Source: an uncultured Oscillospiraceae bacterium (GTDB taxonomy: Bacteria > Bacillota > Clostridia > Oscillospirales > Ruminococcaceae). From it: a stretch of DNA of 5,889 bases. The translations under genes and the position numbers were made by a program. The notes under the pieces were generated by a model. It ran no database searches and was not told the DNA's origin. It saw nothing but the letters and a program-made list of their open reading frames with translations. Of the stretch, positions 1-5,889 are shown piece by piece (the first letter of the stretch is position 1; every line of letters begins with the position of its first letter). The DNA lies in the NCBI GenBank assembly GCA_934408835.1, contig CAKRVU010000086.1, positions 1 to 5,889 on the forward strand, read 5' to 3'.

Positions 1-330
1 AGTATGAATGCTCCTAAAAATCTTAACACCATCGCCCATATCTCTTTGTTTGCCGTGGCTTTCCTGCATCACTAAGTCGGAATGCTCGTCCTGTTCACTT
101 AAATCCGTTAAATGAATTGCTTAAACCTCAAAACAAAATATTTATCCACTAACCTCGTTCCTTGCGATTGAGGTTTTGCTGTGTTGCACCTTGGTTTTCG
201 ACATTGCCTTTGTGATATTTTACTCATGTTATTTTTATCTTGTTTTGCTCAACGCTAAAATTACATTAGGGGTAAAAGTAATCATCACCAATGCCAAACA
301 GAAAAGAAAGAAGAATTTATAGTTTTTTAA
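1..330. other. AT-rich stretch with no defensible gene
   Basis: This leading stretch is visibly richer in A and T than the genes that follow, and stop codons interrupt all frames at short intervals. It holds short inverted repeats around 123-177 and two short minus-strand open frames without ribosome binding sites (108-227, and 120 running off the left edge). The first 25 codons on the + strand end at TAA 73-75 and could be the decayed tail of an upstream gene. I see no tRNA, riboswitch or CRISPR pattern. It is best read as an intergenic region, possibly containing a decayed repeat or mobile-element remnant. Confidence 0.5.
123..177. repeat. Overlapping inverted repeats (AACCTC ... GAGGTT)
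   Basis: AACCTC occurs twice (124-129 and 151-156), and both copies can pair with a single GAGGTT at 170-175. The outer pairing extends to nine bases (123-131 with 168-176). The inner pairing is a 6-bp stem with a 13-nt loop, followed by only a short T run, so it could be a weak terminator for something entering from the left. The two pairings exclude each other. Such short repeats may also be chance in AT-rich DNA. Confidence 0.35.
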
Positions 331-359
331 TTGAAAAAGAACAAAAAATGTGCTATAAT
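331..359 (+). promoter_or_regulatory. Sigma-A-type promoter of the redox/OPT/PqqD-like unit
   Basis: A -35 element TTGAAA (331-336) and a perfect -10 element TATAAT (354-359) are separated by 17 bp. The -10 is preceded by TGC, giving an extended -10. Transcription would start near 366, leaving a leader of about 100 nt before the first start codon. This is the best promoter in the window, and no other good one precedes the three-gene unit. Confidence 0.8.
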
Positions 360-397
360 AAAACGCGTGTTCATTCTAGTTATTTTCCGCCAAAACA

Positions 398-411
398 CAA
401 CGTAAACGTTG
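398..411. promoter_or_regulatory. Perfect dyad in the leader, candidate operator
   Basis: CAACGT-AA-ACGTTG is a perfect 6+6 inverted repeat with a 2-bp centre, about 35-45 nt downstream of the predicted transcription start. The core GTAAACGTTG partly matches the LacI/GalR-family operator style (CcpA cre or PurR-like sites with a central CG). A repressor or catabolite-control protein could bind here as a roadblock. As RNA it would form only a tight hairpin with a tiny loop, so a DNA-binding site is more plausible. No regulator gene is present in the window to support it. Confidence 0.35.
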
Positions 412-457
412 CCGGTTATTCAAACGAAAAGCCAAAACCGAATCACTCAGAATTGTG

Positions 458-463
458 AGGGGA
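458..463 (+). promoter_or_regulatory. Ribosome binding site deciding the ATG 470 start
   Basis: AGGGGA lies seven bases before ATG 470. The alternative in-frame GTG at 455 overlaps the region just upstream of this site and has no purine-rich site of its own at a usable distance, so the ATG is preferred. Confidence 0.7.
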
Positions 464-469
464 AGAAAG

Positions 470-931
470 ATGGAACGTCAGGAACAGGCATTATGCTATT
501 TTTGCGAAGGATACAATTGCGCACAAGCGGTATTTATGGCATACTGCGATCTGTTTGGTATGAACATATCACAGGGAAAAGCTCTGTGCGCCGGAATGGG
601 TACCGGTATGGGCGGTCTGCGAGAAAAGTGCGGCGCCGTTTCCAGCATGTTTCTGTTGGCCGGTCTTGCAACAGAGAGCAGTACCAATCCCATGTTAGAA
701 AAAAGGCAGTTGTATTCGTTCATACGCAATCTCAATCAAACGTTTGAGGAAAAAATGGGAAGCAGCTGTTGCCAAACGCTGCTAAAGAATGTAAAAGATT
801 TGGTAACACAGAATCCCTCGGAGCAAAATGAGAAATACTATCAAAAACGGCCATGCGCTCTTTTTGTCAAAACGGCTTCTGATATCATAGAAGCTCAGCT
901 TCTTTCAATACTCAATAATAACCGGGAATAA
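470..931 (+). CDS. C_GCAxxG_C_C family putative redox protein
   Basis: A 153-residue soluble protein with no signal peptide or membrane segment. It matches the C_GCAxxG_C_C family, small proteins of about 140 residues proposed to be redox-active because of four invariant cysteines; no reaction is established. Visible landmarks are NCAQAV (C17), a Gly/Met-rich CAGMGTGMGG stretch (40-49), CGAVSS (C54), GSSCC (C100, C101) and RPCALFV (C129). C17, C54, C100 or C101, and C129 fit the conserved set; C9, C12, C26 and C40 are additional. The usual CGAxxG motif ends in Ser59 here instead of Gly. It is the first gene of the unit, 21 bp before the OPT transporter, which suggests a role in thiol or metal handling linked to transport; that is inference. 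Family assignment is firm, function is not. Confidence 0.88.
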   Translation: MERQEQALCYFCEGYNCAQAVFMAYCDLFGMNISQGKALCAGMGTGMGGLREKCGAVSSMFLLAGLATESSTNPMLEKRQLYSFIRNLNQTFEEKMGSSCCQTLLKNVKDLVTQNPSEQNEKYYQKRPCALFVKTASDIIEAQLLSILNNNRE

Positions 932-936
932 AAAAC

Positions 937-942
937 AGGAGG
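937..942 (+). promoter_or_regulatory. Ribosome binding site supporting a TTG start
   Basis: A perfect AGGAGG ends ten bases before the TTG at 953. No ATG or GTG in the same frame lies between it and the first conserved part of the protein, so the rare TTG start is the best choice. Confidence 0.75.
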
Positions 943-952
943 TATCTGTACA

Positions 953-2887
953 TTGTCAAAGCACAACCATCAAAAAAATGAATTTCAACCGTTTATCTCA
1001 GCGGATACAGTGCTGCCGGAGTTTACGATTGCTTCTATTATAGTAGGAATCTTGATGGCAGTAGTGTTCGGAGCAGCAAACGCATATCTGGGGCTTCGGG
1101 TAGGTCTTACCGTATCCGCCTCTATTCCAGCAGCTGTCATTTCCATGGGCATTTTGCGAGTCATTATGCGTAGAAATTCGATCCTGGAAAACAATTTGGT
1201 GCAAACCATCGGATCCGCAGGGGAATCGGTTGCCGCCGGAGCCATTTTTACTCTGCCGGTTTTATTCATGTGGGCAGACGAATGGGGCAGCAGTATGCCA
1301 ACCTTGGGTGAAATTGCGCTCATTGCGATAGTTGGTGGCGCGCTGGGCGTCATGTTTATGATCCCGCTGCGGCACTCCTTGATTGTAGAAGAGCACGGCA
1401 CTTTACCCTATCCGGAAGGAACTGCTTGCGCCGAAGTCTTACTGGCTGGAGAACATGGCGGTTCAAAATCCTCTATCGTATTTGCCGGACTTGGCATCTC
1501 AGCGATATTTAAGTTTATCACCGATGGTCTCAAGCTGTTTCCGAGCGAAGTGCATTTTGAAACTTCAAAAATTGGATATAAAGGCGGCGGTATTGGCGTT
1601 GATGTGTTACCTGCATTGCTGGGCGTTGGCTATATTTGCGGTTCCCGCATCGCGTCCATCATGTTATGCGGCAGTTTGCTCTCTTGGCTGGTGCTCATGC
1701 CGCTCATCAGCTTTTTTGGCGGAGGGGCAACTATTTTCCCGGGGACCGATCCAGTAAATACCATGGATTCCCTAACGCTTTGGAGCACCTATATCCGCTA
1801 TATCGGCGCGGGCGCCGTAGCCGCTGGCGGTATCATCAGCTTAATCAAATCCATTCCGCTAATCGGTAAAACCTTCGCAAAATCTATGCGTACCTTTCAT
1901 GCTTCAAAAGAAGAAAGCCAAATCCGCACGGAACGCAATTTACCAATGCCATTGGTGATCTTTACGATAGTGGCAATGTTTTTGATCATCTGGTTGGTTC
2001 CAATCATTCCCGTAAATACCATAGGCGCTCTCGTCATCATCCTTTTTGGTTTCTTCTTCGCCACCGTTTCCTCTCGGCTGGTCGGTTTAGTCGGAAGCAG
2101 CAATAACCCGGTTTCCGGTATGGCTATCGCCACATTATTGATAGCCACCTTCATTTTAAAAATGTTTGGAATGATGGGTGAAAGCGGTATGACAGGTGCT
2201 ATCGCGATTGGCGCTGTTATCTGCATTATAGCCGCTTTGGCCGGCGACGTCTCTCAGGATTTGAAAACAGGGTATATCGTGGGAGCCACCCCGTATAAGC
2301 AGCAGATCGGAGAATTAATTGGTGTTGCGTCCTCGGCCATTGCCATCGGTTTCGTCCTTCAATTGCTAAATGCGGCATGGGGGTATGGATCTGTAGAATT
2401 GCCCGCACCTCAGGCTATGCTGATGAAAATGGTAGTAGAAGGCGTCATGGGCGATAATTTACCGTGGATTCTAGTGTTTGCCGGTGCAGCCATCGCCGTA
2501 TTTGTAGAACTGTTAAGAATTCCGGTTCTGCCTTTTGCCGTTGGCGTTTATCTCCCCATTCATTTGAACGCAGCTATTTTCTGCGGCGGACTGGTTCGCT
2601 TGTTTACCGAAAAACGCAAACATGTTTCTCAAGAACAGAAAAAAGAAGAAACCAATAGAGGTCTGTTATACTCTTCCGGTCTGATTGCCGGGGAAGGCCT
2701 AATCGGAATTCTGCTTGCTCTGTTTGCGCTCATTCCATTTGGCGGCGCAACACTTGGCGATGCTATTAATATTTCGTCTGTCATCAGCCTGGGGAATATC
2801 GGCGGCTTGATTATGTTCGGTCTGTTAATCGCCTCTCTTTGCCTTTTCTCCTTAAAGAGAAAAAGAAAATCAGTCCGGGAGGATTGA
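953..2887 (+). CDS. OPT family oligopeptide transporter
   Basis: A 644-residue, very hydrophobic integral membrane protein of the OPT superfamily, proton-coupled importers of oligopeptides or peptide-like metal chelates in the cytoplasmic membrane. About 14-16 membrane segments can be picked out by eye. Family landmarks in order: AANAYLGLRVGLTVSASIPA (41-60), QTIGSAGESVAAGAI (84-98), EEHGTLPYPEGTACAEVL (146-163), GVGYICGSRIAS (224-235), VGSSNNPVSGMAIATLL (380-396), AGDVSQDLKTGYIVGATPYKQQ (430-451, cytosolic loop), and LLRIPVLPFAVGVYLPI (520-536). A charged loop (552-569) precedes the last two helices. Length fits bacterial OPT proteins, and no frame damage is seen. The substrate cannot be read from sequence. 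It lies between the redox protein and the PqqD-like gene and is probably co-transcribed with both. The start is TTG, following a strong AGGAGG. Confidence 0.93.
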   Translation: MSKHNHQKNEFQPFISADTVLPEFTIASIIVGILMAVVFGAANAYLGLRVGLTVSASIPAAVISMGILRVIMRRNSILENNLVQTIGSAGESVAAGAIFTLPVLFMWADEWGSSMPTLGEIALIAIVGGALGVMFMIPLRHSLIVEEHGTLPYPEGTACAEVLLAGEHGGSKSSIVFAGLGISAIFKFITDGLKLFPSEVHFETSKIGYKGGGIGVDVLPALLGVGYICGSRIASIMLCGSLLSWLVLMPLISFFGGGATIFPGTDPVNTMDSLTLWSTYIRYIGAGAVAAGGIISLIKSIPLIGKTFAKSMRTFHASKEESQIRTERNLPMPLVIFTIVAMFLIIWLVPIIPVNTIGALVIILFGFFFATVSSRLVGLVGSSNNPVSGMAIATLLIATFILKMFGMMGESGMTGAIAIGAVICIIAALAGDVSQDLKTGYIVGATPYKQQIGELIGVASSAIAIGFVLQLLNAAWGYGSVELPAPQAMLMKMVVEGVMGDNLPWILVFAGAAIAVFVELLRIPVLPFAVGVYLPIHLNAAIFCGGLVRLFTEKRKHVSQEQKKEETNRGLLYSSGLIAGEGLIGILLALFALIPFGGATLGDAINISSVISLGNIGGLIMFGLLIASLCLFSLKRKRKSVRED

Positions 2888-2888
2888 G

Positions 2889-3236
2889 ATGAAACACAAA
2901 AAACAAGATAACTTTCTCTCCTATATCCCGGAAAAAAACAGCAATTATCAAAGCCACACCAACGAAGAAGGGCGCGTAGTAATTACAGTCCCCCATAAAG
3001 GCTTGTTTGATCGGATTGCACAGGTTTTGTTCTTCCAGCCAAAACAAACCTTCTTAAAACTAGATGCCTTGGGAAGCTTTGTTTGGCAGCAAATCGACGG
3101 AACCATTACAGTGGAAGAATTGGCGCAAAAAGTAGATCTCAAATTTGGAGAAACTGCCGCGCCATTGTATCATCGGCTGACCCTCTTTTTACAGATTCTC
3201 CACAAAAACCAATTCGTTCGATTTCACAAAAATTAA
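2889..3236 (+). CDS. Stand-alone PqqD/RRE-like protein
   Basis: A 115-residue soluble protein resembling the PqqD family. The diagnostic part is LDALGSFVWQQIDG followed by TVEELAQKV (58-82), the usual 'leucine-x-x-x-G-x-x-[IV]-W ... DG ... T[VI]xE[LI]' pattern, then a helical tail (FGETAAPLYHRLTLFLQILHKNQFV, 86-110). PqqD-like domains are RiPP recognition elements that bind peptides for modifying enzymes. The N-terminal third (1-50), with the basic-aromatic segment GLFDRIAQVLFF (38-49), is typical of a clostridial subgroup rather than of PqqD itself. It has no cysteines. ATG 2889 is one base after the transporter stop, and its site GGGAGGA (2877-2883) lies inside the end of the transporter gene, so translation is probably coupled. 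No radical SAM enzyme or precursor peptide is in the window. I infer a role tied to the OPT protein or its cargo. Confidence 0.82.
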   Translation: MKHKKQDNFLSYIPEKNSNYQSHTNEEGRVVITVPHKGLFDRIAQVLFFQPKQTFLKLDALGSFVWQQIDGTITVEELAQKVDLKFGETAAPLYHRLTLFLQILHKNQFVRFHKN

Positions 3237-3246
3237 TTTACTGACT

Positions 3247-3295
3247 ATCCCCTTCCCGATCAGAAAATTTTCTGTTTGGTGCAAGGGGATTTTTT
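3247..3295 (+). terminator. Rho-independent terminator of the first unit
   Basis: ATCCCCTT (3247-3254) pairs with AAGGGGAT (3283-3290), with the T run ending at 3295. Inside the loop, a second perfect palindrome, CAGAAAATTTTCTG (3261-3274), can form its own hairpin, giving a nested structure. It starts 10 bp after the PqqD-like stop codon and should end transcription of the three-gene unit. Confidence 0.85.
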
Positions 3296-3337
3296 ACGTA
3301 ATTTTGAACGCCTCTCTAAAGATTGACAAAATGCACA

Positions 3338-3365
3338 GGGAACTGGAAAACATGTTCCCCTTTTT
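3338..3365 (+). terminator. Second terminator-like hairpin
   Basis: GGGAAC (3338-3343) pairs with GTTCCC (3354-3359) across a 10-nt loop, followed by C and five T. It lies downstream of the main terminator and upstream of the nrdJ promoter. It may be a backup terminator that insulates nrdJ from read-through. The stem is short, so strength is uncertain. Confidence 0.5.
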
Positions 3366-3389
3366 GTATTCTGAAAATCTTGAATTCTC

Positions 3390-3418
3390 TTGATTTTTCA
3401 GATATATCGTGCTATGAT
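3390..3418 (+). promoter_or_regulatory. nrdJ promoter
   Basis: -35 TTGATT (3390-3395), a 17-bp spacer, and -10 TATGAT (3413-3418) preceded by TGC (extended -10). Transcription would begin near 3425, about 42 nt before the start codon. An overlapping weaker alternative is TTGAAT (3380-3385) with TATATC (3403-3408), also 17 bp apart. The spacer is occupied by the first NrdR-box-like site. Confidence 0.7.
3397..3412. promoter_or_regulatory. NrdR-box-like site 1
   Basis: TTCAGATATATCGTGC shares the ATATAT core and the right half (GTG) with the NrdR consensus, roughly ACACWATATATWGTGT; the left half is poor. It exactly fills the spacer of the nrdJ promoter. On its own it would be weak. Its spacing of 32 bp from site 2 is what makes it credible. 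Confidence 0.55.
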
Positions 3419-3428
3419 TAATATCCTA

Positions 3429-3444
3429 TAGCAATATATTGTAT
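3429..3444. promoter_or_regulatory. NrdR-box-like site 2
   Basis: TAGCAATATATTGTAT matches the NrdR consensus at 12 of 16 positions, including the whole CAATATATTGT core. It lies just downstream of the predicted start point of nrdJ transcription. NrdR is the zinc-finger/ATP-cone repressor of ribonucleotide reductase genes in most bacteria and binds paired boxes about three helical turns apart, as seen here. Confidence 0.7.
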
Positions 3445-3450
3445 TAGCAA

Positions 3451-3456
3451 AAGGAG
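3451..3456 (+). promoter_or_regulatory. Ribosome binding site deciding the nrdJ start
   Basis: AAGGAG ends ten bases before ATG 3467. An in-frame TTG at 3458 is only one base past the site, too close to be used, so the ATG is chosen. Confidence 0.75.
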
Positions 3457-3466
3457 CTTGTATTGT

Positions 3467-5737
3467 ATGGACGTTAAACAATGGCTGGGAGAAGAAAACC
3501 AGCTGGGAATCGACATCTGGCAAAATAAATATTGTCATGAATCAGAGAGCTTTGACGAATGGCTCAATCGCATCAGCGGAAACGACCCTCAGGTGCGCGA
3601 GCTGCTCGTCCAAAAAAAGTTTTTATTTGGCGGTCGAATTCTCTCCAACCGCGGTTTGCAGGAATTGGGGAAAAAGGTCAGCTTTAGCAATTGTTACGTT
3701 ATCACACCGCCAGAAGATAATATTGAAAGTATTTTTGATTGTGCGGCAAAACTCGCCCGCACCTATAGCTATGGCGGTGGCTGCGGAACAGATATTTCCA
3801 AGCTCTCCCCCAGAGGGGCTAGAATTAACAATGCTGCCCTGGAAACCAGCGGGGCCGTCTCCTTTATGGAACTTTATTCCCTAGTAACCCAACTAATCGG
3901 ACAAAATGGAAGAAGGGGCGCGTTAATGCTCTCCATCGACTGTGCGCATCCCGATGTTGAGGAATTTATTGGAATCAAAACAGATCTGAATAAGGTGACA
4001 AAAGCAAATATCTCGATTCGAATCAGCAACGAATTTATGGAAGCGGTCAAGAAGAACCAACCCTTTCTGCTGCACTTTATCCGCGAAGAAACGGGACAGG
4101 AGATCCGACGAACGGTTGACGCAAGAGAACTGTTCTGGAAAATTGCTCAAACCAATTGGGATTATGCCGAACCGGGCGCTTTGTTTTGGGATCGAATTTG
4201 CAGCTGGAATCTGCTGAGCAATCACAGCGAGTTTTCTTACGCCGGTGTAAACCCGTGTGCAGAAGAGCCTCTTCCCGCAGGCGGCAGTTGCCTTTTGGGA
4301 AGTATAAATCTTGCGCAGTTTGTCAAAAATCCATTTACCGATCACTCCTCTTTTGATTTTACTTCTTTGAAAGAAACAGTCAAAATTGCTGTAAACGCTT
4401 TAAATGATGTGCTCGACGAAGGACTTCCCCTCCACCCACTGGAAGAGCAAAGAAAAAGCGTAACCAATTGGCGACAAATCGGTCTCGGCATTATGGGCTT
4501 AGCGGATATGCTCATTCAAATGGGTATCACATATGGGGAACAACAGTCCCTTGCACTTTGCGATAAAATTGGAAAAGTAATGGCAGATACAGCTCTTTCT
4601 GAATCAGCAACTCTTGCAAAAAAATTCGGCGCTTTCCCCAAATGCAAGATCGAACAGCTGCTGCAATCCCCCTACTTCCAACATAATGCGTCTGAACAAA
4701 CAACGGAATTGGTACAAAAATATGGACTTCGCAATTCTCAGATTCTCACCATCGCCCCAACAGGCACACTTTCCACCATGCTTGGAATATCCGGCGGAAT
4801 AGAACCGGTGTTTGCAAACTATTATCAAAGAAAAACCGAATCCCTTCATGGAACGGACGTATACTACAAAGTATACACCCCAATTGTCGAACAATATATG
4901 AAGCAGCATGGAATTTCGGACGACAAAGACCTCCCCGAATATTTTATTACAGCTATGACGCTCGATTACCGTCATCGTATCCAAATGCAGTCGGTCTGGC
5001 AAAATCATATTGATGCTTCCATCAGCTCCACTGTCAATGTTCCTAGTCAATTCACTGTAGAGGAAACGGAAGATCTATACCTCTATGCATACGAACAAGG
5101 ACTCAAGGGCGTGACCATTTTCCGGGATGGCTGTAAGCGTCTGGGAATCCTGACAACTGACTGTGAACCGGCAGCTGCTGTCGGCGATGGTCTTTCACGC
5201 GGCGACATCATCCAAGTCAATGACGATGTGGTCGGAAAGAAGCGGAAACTAGTAACCGGCTGTGGCAGTCTGCACTGTATCGCATTATTTGAGCCGCATA
5301 CAGGAGCACTTCTGGAAACCTACTTGAGTAAAGGCTCTACCGGAGGCTGCAACAACTTTATGATCGGTCTGTCTCGTATGATCTCTATCAGCGCCCGTGG
5401 CGGAATTGATATTTATACCATTATAGATCAGCTCAATTCTACCGGCTCCTGTCCATCGTATACGGTGCGCCACGCTACTCGAAACGATACCTCAAAGGGC
5501 TCCTGCTGCCCGATGGCTGTCGGAAATGCGTTGCTTGACATGTACCGTGAAGTACAGGAAGAACTGAAACTGCAAAAAGACGAAACCGATTCCACACCTC
5601 CCCAAAAACAACCGAAGCCAAAGGCGATTGAACCAGTCGGAGAAGAAAACGTCCTTTGTCCGCAATGCAACGAACTTCTGACTTTTGAGGGTGGCTGCAA
5701 TATTTGTAAAAACTGCGGTTGGAGCAAATGCTATTAA
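3467..5737 (+). CDS. nrdJ: Adenosylcobalamin-dependent ribonucleotide reductase (class II)
   Basis: A 756-residue cytosolic enzyme that reduces ribonucleotides to deoxyribonucleotides, using adenosylcobalamin to make the catalytic thiyl radical; it needs no oxygen and no activase. The active-site motif NPCAEEPL is at 262-269, with Asn262, Cys264 (thiyl) and Glu266. The redox pair is Cys76 (SNCYV) and Cys275, the latter 11 residues past Cys264 as in Thermotoga maritima NrdJ. Also visible are GGGCGTDIS (103-111), GSINL (278-282) and the phosphate-binding APTGTLS (430-436). Residues 623-690 form a TSCPD-like domain (GSTGGC, GSCPS, GSCCP). The tail is a cysteine cluster, CPQC (731-734), CNICKNC (744-750) and final CGWSKC (750-755), which probably combines a zinc ribbon with the shuttle disulfide that re-reduces the active site. 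No N-terminal ATP-cone is seen. It is a single-gene unit with its own NrdR-type promoter. It appears full length and intact. Confidence 0.96.
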   Translation: MDVKQWLGEENQLGIDIWQNKYCHESESFDEWLNRISGNDPQVRELLVQKKFLFGGRILSNRGLQELGKKVSFSNCYVITPPEDNIESIFDCAAKLARTYSYGGGCGTDISKLSPRGARINNAALETSGAVSFMELYSLVTQLIGQNGRRGALMLSIDCAHPDVEEFIGIKTDLNKVTKANISIRISNEFMEAVKKNQPFLLHFIREETGQEIRRTVDARELFWKIAQTNWDYAEPGALFWDRICSWNLLSNHSEFSYAGVNPCAEEPLPAGGSCLLGSINLAQFVKNPFTDHSSFDFTSLKETVKIAVNALNDVLDEGLPLHPLEEQRKSVTNWRQIGLGIMGLADMLIQMGITYGEQQSLALCDKIGKVMADTALSESATLAKKFGAFPKCKIEQLLQSPYFQHNASEQTTELVQKYGLRNSQILTIAPTGTLSTMLGISGGIEPVFANYYQRKTESLHGTDVYYKVYTPIVEQYMKQHGISDDKDLPEYFITAMTLDYRHRIQMQSVWQNHIDASISSTVNVPSQFTVEETEDLYLYAYEQGLKGVTIFRDGCKRLGILTTDCEPAAAVGDGLSRGDIIQVNDDVVGKKRKLVTGCGSLHCIALFEPHTGALLETYLSKGSTGGCNNFMIGLSRMISISARGGIDIYTIIDQLNSTGSCPSYTVRHATRNDTSKGSCCPMAVGNALLDMYREVQEELKLQKDETDSTPPQKQPKPKAIEPVGEENVLCPQCNELLTFEGGCNICKNCGWSKCY

Positions 5738-5814
5738 TCTCTCCTCCCCTACCAACCTGACGACAACCACTGATTCATTTCACATCTATAAAGCGTCCCG
5801 CAAACAACAGAGAT

Positions 5815-5889
5815 TGAACTGACCCAAGTTGTACAGACAGTACAAAAAAAGCCTACTTGATGTAGCAAATTAAATTTTAAGAAACAAAC
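5815..5889. mobile_element. Possible IS3-family (IS150-like) terminus, truncated by window edge
   Basis: From 5815 the sequence reads TGAACTGACCCAAGTTGTAC, which resembles the terminal inverted repeat style I know from IS150-group IS3 elements (TG(T/A)ACTGACCC...). An inverted repeat TTGTAC-AGACA-GTACAA (5829-5845) and a run of A follow. No transposase frame can be confirmed in the 75 bases available. Frame 3 of the minus strand is open across the whole piece, so the element's right end with a transposase reading leftward is as possible as a left end. Based on remembered motif style only. Confidence 0.35.

Noticed and set aside
1..120. Minus-strand open frame of 40 codons running off the left edge, with internal ATGs at 69 and 39
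   Set aside because: No convincing ribosome site precedes either ATG, and only 13 to 23 codons would be visible. This is too little to call a partial gene.
108..227. 39-codon minus-strand open frame starting with ATG at 227
   Set aside because: It has no ribosome binding site, its composition is driven by Lys/Arg/Gln codons in AT-rich DNA, and it overlaps inverted repeats. I cannot support it as a gene, though it is mentioned as part of a possible repeat remnant.
455..469. GTG 455 as the start of the C_GCAxxG_C_C gene
   Set aside because: The purine-rich site AGGGGA lies after this GTG and is well spaced for ATG 470. The five added residues would encode the ribosome site itself.
985..1401. 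Long minus-strand open frames opposite the OPT and nrdJ genes
   Set aside because: They are antisense shadows of strongly conserved coding sequence, without ribosome sites or recognisable motifs.
3323..3353. TTGACA at 3323-3328 as a -35 element of an extra promoter
   Set aside because: No acceptable -10 lies 16-18 bp downstream (the bases there are GGAAAA/GAAAAC), and the following hairpin looks like a terminator.
3300..3466. Cobalamin riboswitch upstream of nrdJ
   Set aside because: The leader from the predicted start is only about 42 nt, and no B12-box-like conserved core is visible. Class II genes are usually not under this riboswitch.
5736..5815. AATCTCT (5736-5742) and AGAGATT (5809-5815) as a terminator for nrdJ
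   Set aside because: The 7-bp arms are AT-rich, 66 bases apart, and not followed by a T run, so chance pairing is more likely.

Overview
The window looks like chromosome from an anaerobic, low-to-mid GC Gram-positive bacterium (Firmicutes, probably class Clostridia). This rests on AGGAGG-type ribosome binding sites, sigma-A promoters with extended -10 elements, U-tract terminators, a TTG start, and a C_GCAxxG_C_C + OPT transporter + PqqD-like + class II ribonucleotide reductase gene set of a kind I associate with clostridia. I cannot name a species. Every convincing gene is on the + strand.

Layout. Positions 1-330 are AT-rich and hold no gene I can defend, only short inverted repeats and possible remnants. 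A near-consensus promoter (331-359) then drives a three-gene unit: a small cysteine-rich putative redox protein of the C_GCAxxG_C_C family (470-931), an OPT-family membrane transporter (953-2887, TTG start), and a stand-alone PqqD/RRE-like protein (2889-3236) one base behind the transporter. A strong intrinsic terminator (3247-3295) closes the unit, and a second terminator-like hairpin follows at 3338-3365.

The second unit is nrdJ (3467-5737), the adenosylcobalamin-dependent (class II) ribonucleotide reductase. Its promoter (3390-3418) contains two NrdR-box-like sites exactly 32 bp apart. One fills the -35/-10 spacer and the other lies just past the predicted transcription start. This is the arrangement expected for repression by NrdR.

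After nrdJ there is about 75 bp with no obvious terminator. From about 5815 the sequence resembles the terminus of an IS3-family (IS150-like) insertion sequence running off the window edge; this is a tentative call.

How the genes may work together. The first unit probably imports a peptide or peptide-like metal chelate (OPT), aided by a cysteine-rich redox protein and a peptide-binding-fold protein; the substrate is unknown. nrdJ supplies deoxyribonucleotides from ribonucleotides without oxygen or an iron cofactor, but needs vitamin B12. The two units look independently transcribed. The most interesting items are the compact C_GCAxxG_C_C/OPT/PqqD-like cassette, whose function is unassigned, and the NrdR operator pair.
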